Shown here: in pieces, positions 60,228-64,000 of the stretch
Layout of the letters: each line of letters begins with the position of its first letter
How positions within the stretch are numbered: the stretch's first letter is position 1
NCBI GenBank assembly: GCA_963732415.1
Contig: CAVSZK010000021.1
Coordinates: forward strand, 1 to 64,000
Reading direction: 5' to 3'
Length of the DNA stretch: 64,000 nucleotides
Source: RPQJ01 sp963732415
GTDB lineage: Bacteria > Pseudomonadota > Gammaproteobacteria > Steroidobacterales > Steroidobacteraceae
The notes under the pieces: model-generated
The model's database searches: none
The model's input: only the letters and a program-made list of their open reading frames with translations
What the model was told of the DNA's origin: nothing
Program-made: the position numbers and the translations under genes

Positions 60228-61678
60228 TCGCTCGTCTCCTGTTGGCCTGATTGCGCGGCAACGGCGATGTTTGCTGGTTGCTGTGCGTCGAAGCTGCCGC
60301 CAAGCGCAACCAGCAGCGCGATGCGTGCCAGCATGCGATCGGCGAGCAGGTTGATGCGCTGTCGTCGGGCAGCCAGGACTTGTGTCTCGGCATTCAGCAC
60401 GGTCAGGTAGGTCGAGAGCCCGGCGCCGTAGCGCTGCTCTGCCAGCCCGTAAGCCTGCTCGGCTGCGTCCAGTGCGCGCTTCTGGTCTGCCAGCTGGCCA
60501 TCCAGTGACTCGACCCGGGCGGCCTGGTCCGCTGCTTCGCGCACGGCGCGCAGCACCGTCGCGTTGTAATCAGCGACCGCCGCGTCGAGATCCGCAGTGG
60601 TCTTGCCGTATTCGGCGCGCAGTCGACCCGCGTCGAATATGGGCAGGTGTATCGCCGGCCCGAGCGTCCAGGTCTGCGAATCACCCTTTGGCAGGCTGTC
60701 GAGGCCGATCGCAGTGAAGCCTGCGAAACCAATCAGGTTCACGTTGGGATAGAAGGCCGCGTGTGCGGCCGTGCGCCCCTCCTGTGCCGCCATCACGCGG
60801 GCCTTCGCTGCCGCTACGTCGGGGCGGTGCGCGAGCAGGTCGGCGGGCAGTGCGGCTGGCAGCGGCAGGGACTTCTCCAGGTTCAGGGCTGGTTTGCCGA
60901 TAGAGCCGTAGCCCGCAGGGCCTGCGCCGGCCAGTGCCGCGAGCGCGTGCGTGGCCAGCCGACCACCGACGCGAGCCTGTTCGAGCTCGACGTCAGCCTG
61001 GGCGCGACTGCTCTCGGCCATGCGCAGTTCGACGTCGCTGTCCAACCCGGCACGGACACGTCGCGTCGTCAGGTCCAGCAACTGCTCGCGCTGCTGCACG
61101 GAGCGGTCGGCGAGTTCCTGGAGCGAAGTCACGCGCCCCAAATCGACCCAGGTCTGGGAAACGGCGCCCGACAGCGCGAGCGCCGACGCGACCGCATCCA
61201 GCTCCGCTGCCTGGGCATTCGAGCGGGCCTGCTCGATCAGCGCGGCCTGTCGGCCCCAGAAATCAATGTTCCACAGCAAGTTGAAGCCGACGCGGCCGTC
61301 CCAGAACGTCGAGCCTGCGAACGGGGGAGGGTAGATGTAGTTGCCGCTGACCTTGGAGCGATAGACGTTCAGATCGAAGTCGACGCGCAGTTCATCACCG
61401 GCACCGACCGCACGAGCCTGTTCCCATGCGCCTCGCACGCGCGCCAGCGAAGCGGCCAGGCTCGGGTTGTCGGCGAGCGACTGCTCGACCAGCCGGTCCA
61501 GCTGCGGATCGCCGAGGGCGGTCCACCACTCGCTGGCCGGCGCGGTGTAGGCCGGCCCGTCGAGTCCAAGTTTGTCCGGGGAAATCTCAGTCTCACGCGG
61601 CCCGTCGGGCGGAGTACTGACGCAGGCCCCCAGCAGCAGCGCGAGTGCTGCAGCGGGAATGAGCCGCGAACGGTTCAC
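60224..61678 (-). CDS. Outer-membrane efflux channel lipoprotein (NodT/OprM family)
   Basis: From GTG 61678 the 484-aa product has a lipobox signal (LLLGAC, with the Cys early) and the NodT/OprM repeats: WWTALGDPQLDRLVEQSLADNPSL, AGLDSDVELRMAES, and RAPDVAAA-like AHRPDVAAAKARV. It would form the trimeric outer-membrane channel for the EmrAB pump. Upstream frame extension to 62116 is antisense to, or overlaps, the marR gene and is rejected. GTGA coupling with marR supports this start. Confidence 0.92.
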   Translation of the reverse strand: MNRSRLIPAAALALLLGACVSTPPDGPRETEISPDKLGLDGPAYTAPASEWWTALGDPQLDRLVEQSLADNPSLAASLARVRGAWEQARAVGAGDELRVDFDLNVYRSKVSGNYIYPPPFAGSTFWDGRVGFNLLWNIDFWGRQAALIEQARSNAQAAELDAVASALALSGAVSQTWVDLGRVTSLQELADRSVQQREQLLDLTTRRVRAGLDSDVELRMAESSRAQADVELEQARVGGRLATHALAALAGAGPAGYGSIGKPALNLEKSLPLPAALPADLLAHRPDVAAAKARVMAAQEGRTAAHAAFYPNVNLIGFAGFTAIGLDSLPKGDSQTWTLGPAIHLPIFDAGRLRAEYGKTTADLDAAVADYNATVLRAVREAADQAARVESLDGQLADQKRALDAAEQAYGLAEQRYGAGLSTYLTVLNAETQVLAARRQRINLLADRMLARIALLVALGGSFDAQQPANIAVAAQSGQQETSE

Positions 61679-62250
61679 GAGCGAGTCCTCGGGGTGCGCG
61701 AGGCGGGACTGCCCGCGCTGCCGCTGCGCCTGGTTCGAGGGCGAGGCGCGTTCTTTGGCGTCCGCATTTCCTGCGGCGCCTGAGTCCCCGGCGGTGCCAG
61801 CTGCTGAAGGTGGTTCACCAGCCTTTCCATCATCTCGCGCAGCTGCTCGAACTCTGCGCGGCTGAACGGCTCGAGTGCCGCGTTCATCTGCCCCACGACC
61901 ACTGGAAGCAGTGCCTCGATCGTGCGCAGGCCCTTCGGCGTCAGCGTGAGGTTGACGACGCGACGGTCGCGCGTGCTGCGCTTGCGGGTGAGCAGGCCGC
62001 GGCGCTCGAGCTGGTCGATGACGCGGGTCATGGCTCCACTGTCGTGCCGGAATTCGCGCACCAGGTCCGACGCAGTTCGCGCCAGCCCGTCGCGCACGTA
62101 GATCAGCACGATCCACTGCATAAGCGTGAAGCCATGCCCGGCGAAGGCCATCTCGATCCGCTCGTGCATGGTCGTATAGACGCGGCGCAGCAGGTATCCC
62201 ACGCTGTCGCGCGCCCGGTACGATGCGGGCCGATAATGCTGCTCAGGCAT
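61675..62250 (-). CDS. MarR-family transcriptional regulator
   Basis: From ATG 62250 the 191-aa protein has a MarR winged helix (about 30-140): FTLMQWIVLIYV, ARTASDLVREF, DSGAMTRVIDQLERRGLLTRK recognition helix and wing, DRRVVNLTLTPKG. A Pro/Arg-rich tail of about 40 residues is unusual. As the first gene of the efflux operon it is probably its local repressor. An in-frame start 20 codons upstream is less likely. Confidence 0.9.
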   Translation of the reverse strand: MPEQHYRPASYRARDSVGYLLRRVYTTMHERIEMAFAGHGFTLMQWIVLIYVRDGLARTASDLVREFRHDSGAMTRVIDQLERRGLLTRKRSTRDRRVVNLTLTPKGLRTIEALLPVVVGQMNAALEPFSRAEFEQLREMMERLVNHLQQLAPPGTQAPQEMRTPKNAPRPRTRRSGSAGSPASRTPRTRS

Positions 62251-62275
62251 AAGTAGCTCAGGCGGTAACTGCCTG
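62241..62275. promoter_or_regulatory. Possible MarR operator repeats upstream of the efflux operon
   Basis: GCTCAGGC occurs twice (62241-62248 and 62256-62263) with seven bases between, and CAGGC-N7-GCCTG forms an inverted repeat (62259-62275). They lie just before the marR start, where an autoregulatory operator would be expected. The repeat is short and could be chance. Confidence 0.35.
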
Positions 62276-62384
62276 GGCAGATAATGCGGCGGGGCGGCCC
62301 CGCCCGTCAATGCTCTGGCAGGCCTGCGGGCCAGGGCCGGGACGGGTGAGCGGAGGGGCGGGGCCGGCGGCTGCCGGGGCCCGG

Positions 62385-63233
62385 CTAGCGCGGCGGCATG
62401 CCGGCGAACTGTGGTACCTGGTCCGTGATCCGGTCCCAGGGGGCCTTCCAGTCGATGAAGATGTGCGCCTGCACGCGCATCCCTGGGTCGTTATCGAGGG
62501 AGCCGGCCGGAACGGTCGCAATGTTTCGCTCGGCAGAGACTCGCGGCACTTTGCTGCCGCAGTTGCCGCAGAACGCCGCGCCGAAAAATTGTGCGCCGGG
62601 CAACTGGTAGTCCCGCACCAGATCGGCACCACGCAGCCAGCGCAGGGCATCCGCCTTGAAGAAGATGTTGGCTGCGTGCGCGGCGCTGCGCCCGAGCCGG
62701 CATCGCGAGCAGTGGCAATAGAACATCCTGAGCGGCGGGCCAGAGATCGTGTATGCGACTTCGCCGCACAGGCAGCTGCCCTGCACCCCGCTGTCGTCTG
62801 TCTCAACCGGTGGCCGTGCGGTTGCCTGCATGCCGAACTGCGGTGGGTATTCCTCGAACTGCGGCAGCTCGTCGGTGATTTCATGCCACGGGGCCTTCGA
62901 GCCGACGAATATGTGCATGCTCGGTTCGATACCGATATCGTCTTCGAGGTTGCCGGCCGGGCAGGTCACCAAGCCGGCGGACTCGAGGGGCTCGGGCATC
63001 GCCGAACCGCAGGCCGTGCAGAACGATCGGTGGAATCCAGGAGATGAAGCGTATCGCCCGACCTTGTCTGCGCCTGCCGTGAATCGAAAACCCACGAGTG
63101 GGGCGGTGGCCCAGGTCACGAACGGCGTGCCGTGGTGCTTGCGGCACATCGAGCAGTGGCAGTGCGATGCGTTGACGAATGGACCGTCGACTTCATATCG
63201 AACGCTGCCACACAGGCATCGGCCGTGGGTCAT
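62385..63233 (-). CDS. Tandem GFA-domain protein (CENP-V/GFA family)
   Basis: The 282-aa protein carries two GFA domains in tandem. Each has the CxCGxV start (CLCGSV, CLCGEV), a CHCSxCR zinc motif and an FCxxCGS zinc motif. Single-domain GFA proteins are annotated as glutathione-dependent formaldehyde-activating enzymes, a function now doubted for most members. The two halves differ by more than half their residues, so the duplication is old. The ATG overlaps the stop of the upstream lysR-type gene (ATGA), suggesting a regulator-target pair. Confidence 0.9.
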   Translation of the reverse strand: MTHGRCLCGSVRYEVDGPFVNASHCHCSMCRKHHGTPFVTWATAPLVGFRFTAGADKVGRYASSPGFHRSFCTACGSAMPEPLESAGLVTCPAGNLEDDIGIEPSMHIFVGSKAPWHEITDELPQFEEYPPQFGMQATARPPVETDDSGVQGSCLCGEVAYTISGPPLRMFYCHCSRCRLGRSAAHAANIFFKADALRWLRGADLVRDYQLPGAQFFGAAFCGNCGSKVPRVSAERNIATVPAGSLDNDPGMRVQAHIFIDWKAPWDRITDQVPQFAGMPPR

Positions 63234-64000
63234 GGCGAGGGTTCCTGTACTGAATCAAGGCGATGATCATCATCAGGCCCCGCCGGGCGTAATTGCAATC
63301 CGAGCGACTTGCAGGTCTCCGCAACGCGGTCACGCAGTATCTCGGACAACCGTCGGACGCCCGGCCCGGCCGTGTCGCGGTCCGCGTGCACCAGGTACAG
63401 CGTGACGTAGCGCTCGCCTCCCTGGGCAAGCGGCAGTGGAACGAGCCTGCCTGAGTCGAGTTCCTCGCGGATGCTTTCTTCCGGGTACCACGCATAGCCC
63501 AGGCCCATGCACGCGGCACGTATGGACGTCGCCTTGCTGGTCACCGTCCAGCGTTTTTCGTTCAGCCAGCCGCTGCTGCGGCTGCGCAGAGCGCCTGAGT
63601 CGCGCACGACCAGGTGACGGTGCTGGCGCAGGTCCTCCAGCGTCAGCGCCCGACCGGCCAGGTGCAGCGGGTGGGCAGGTGCCGCCGCACAGACGAAGCG
63701 CACCTGCATCAACGGGTCTCCCATGAATCCACCCGGGATCACGCCGCCGATCGCGATGTCGGCCCGGCCCTCGGTGAGGGCGTCCTCGGTGCCGCCAAGC
63801 ACCGATTCGACCAGTTCAATCCGAGTGTCGGGGTGTTCATCGCCGAAGGCCGCGAGGCATTCGAGCAGCAGCCAGGTGGGGAAGATGATGTCCGCGGCGA
63901 TGCGAATCTCGGGCTCCCAGCCGCGTGCGAGTTCTGCGCTCGCGCGCTCGAGCCGGCCTGCCTCGTCCAGCAGTGCGCGGCCCCGGCGGTAGAGCACTTC
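63230..64000 (-). CDS. LysR-type regulator, C-terminal part (cut by window end)
   Basis: At least 256 residues are visible, covering the LysR substrate-binding domain: IRIAADIIFPTWLLLECLAAF, RIELVESVLGGTEDALTEGRADIAIGG, MQVRFVCAAAPAHPL and GLGYAWYPEESIREEL. The N-terminal HTH lies beyond the window on the right. The ATGA overlap with the GFA gene suggests the two are one operon. The effector is unknown. Confidence 0.88.
   Translation of the reverse strand, partial: EVLYRRGRALLDEAGRLERASAELARGWEPEIRIAADIIFPTWLLLECLAAFGDEHPDTRIELVESVLGGTEDALTEGRADIAIGGVIPGGFMGDPLMQVRFVCAAAPAHPLHLAGRALTLEDLRQHRHLVVRDSGALRSRSSGWLNEKRWTVTSKATSIRAACMGLGYAWYPEESIREELDSGRLVPLPLAQGGERYVTLYLVHADRDTAGPGVRRLSEILRDRVAETCKSLGLQLRPAGPDDDHRLDSVQEPSP

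Noticed and set aside
1..64000. CRISPR array, rRNA or tRNA genes
   Set aside because: No regularly spaced repeats and no conserved rRNA or tRNA sequence blocks were noticed; every long stretch is explained by protein genes.

Overview
This 64-kb window is GC-rich, densely coded bacterial chromosome from a Gram-negative organism. It encodes an LpxA-type acyltransferase, a TonB-dependent receptor, outer-membrane barrels, an outer-membrane efflux factor, HtpX and several lipoproteins. The gene set (cyanophycin genes, an lpiA/acvB-type pair, AhpC/AhpF, an EmrAB-type pump) points to Pseudomonadota, most likely a gammaproteobacterium; the lineage is an inference. I saw no rRNA, tRNA, CRISPR array or intact insertion sequence. 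About 60 protein genes fill nearly all of the window. Many neighbouring genes overlap by ATGA, GTGA or TTGA junctions, so translational coupling is common.

Layout. 0-3 kb: end of a metallophosphatase gene, a TfoX-like gene, then isoaspartyl dipeptidase (iadA) and cyanophycinase (cphB). 3-7 kb: a winged-helix/TPR regulator, cupin and tautomerase genes, and an NfeD/stomatin pair. 7-11 kb: a lysyl-phosphatidylglycerol synthase (mprF/lpiA) coupled to its AcvB/VirJ-type hydrolase. 11-16 kb: dodecin, cyanophycin synthetase (cphA) and a CphA-like Mur ligase without an ATP-grasp domain. 16-29 kb: ornithine cyclodeaminase family, gamma-glutamyltransferase, a methyltransferase, a TonB receptor, HtpX, a DNA glycosylase, a REC-GGDEF-EAL protein and two VOC proteins. 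27.6-30 kb: ahpC-ahpF with a near-consensus OxyR operator and an intergenic terminator.

30-38 kb holds the most unusual locus. A reductase-like gene precedes an MttB-family methyltransferase, a corrinoid protein, a RACo/RamA-like corrinoid activator, a MetH-activation-like protein, a homocysteine S-methyltransferase and an unrecognised 109-aa protein. A 53-aa membrane micro-protein and a shortened LpxA paralogue follow. The likely logic is methyl transfer from a methylated amine, through a corrinoid, to homocysteine: a split, folate-independent methionine-forming pathway. The methyl donor is unknown.

38-50 kb: two lipoproteins, a DUF418 membrane protein and an SDR, a gluzincin peptidase, an outer-membrane barrel preceded by a 29-codon leader ORF, an integrase relic, a complete AmmeMemoRadiSam cassette and malic enzyme. 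50-57 kb: SYLF protein, ferritin-like protein and a fused 2-oxoacid:ferredoxin oxidoreductase, divergent from a phenylpyruvate/indolepyruvate decarboxylase, then acyltransferase, lipocalin and rhomboid genes. 57-64 kb: a marR-nodT-emrA-emrB efflux operon, a tandem-domain GFA protein and the 3' part of a lysR gene.

The two cyanophycin loci together supply synthesis (cphA), depolymerisation (cphB) and dipeptide cleavage (iadA) of the Asp/Arg storage polymer.
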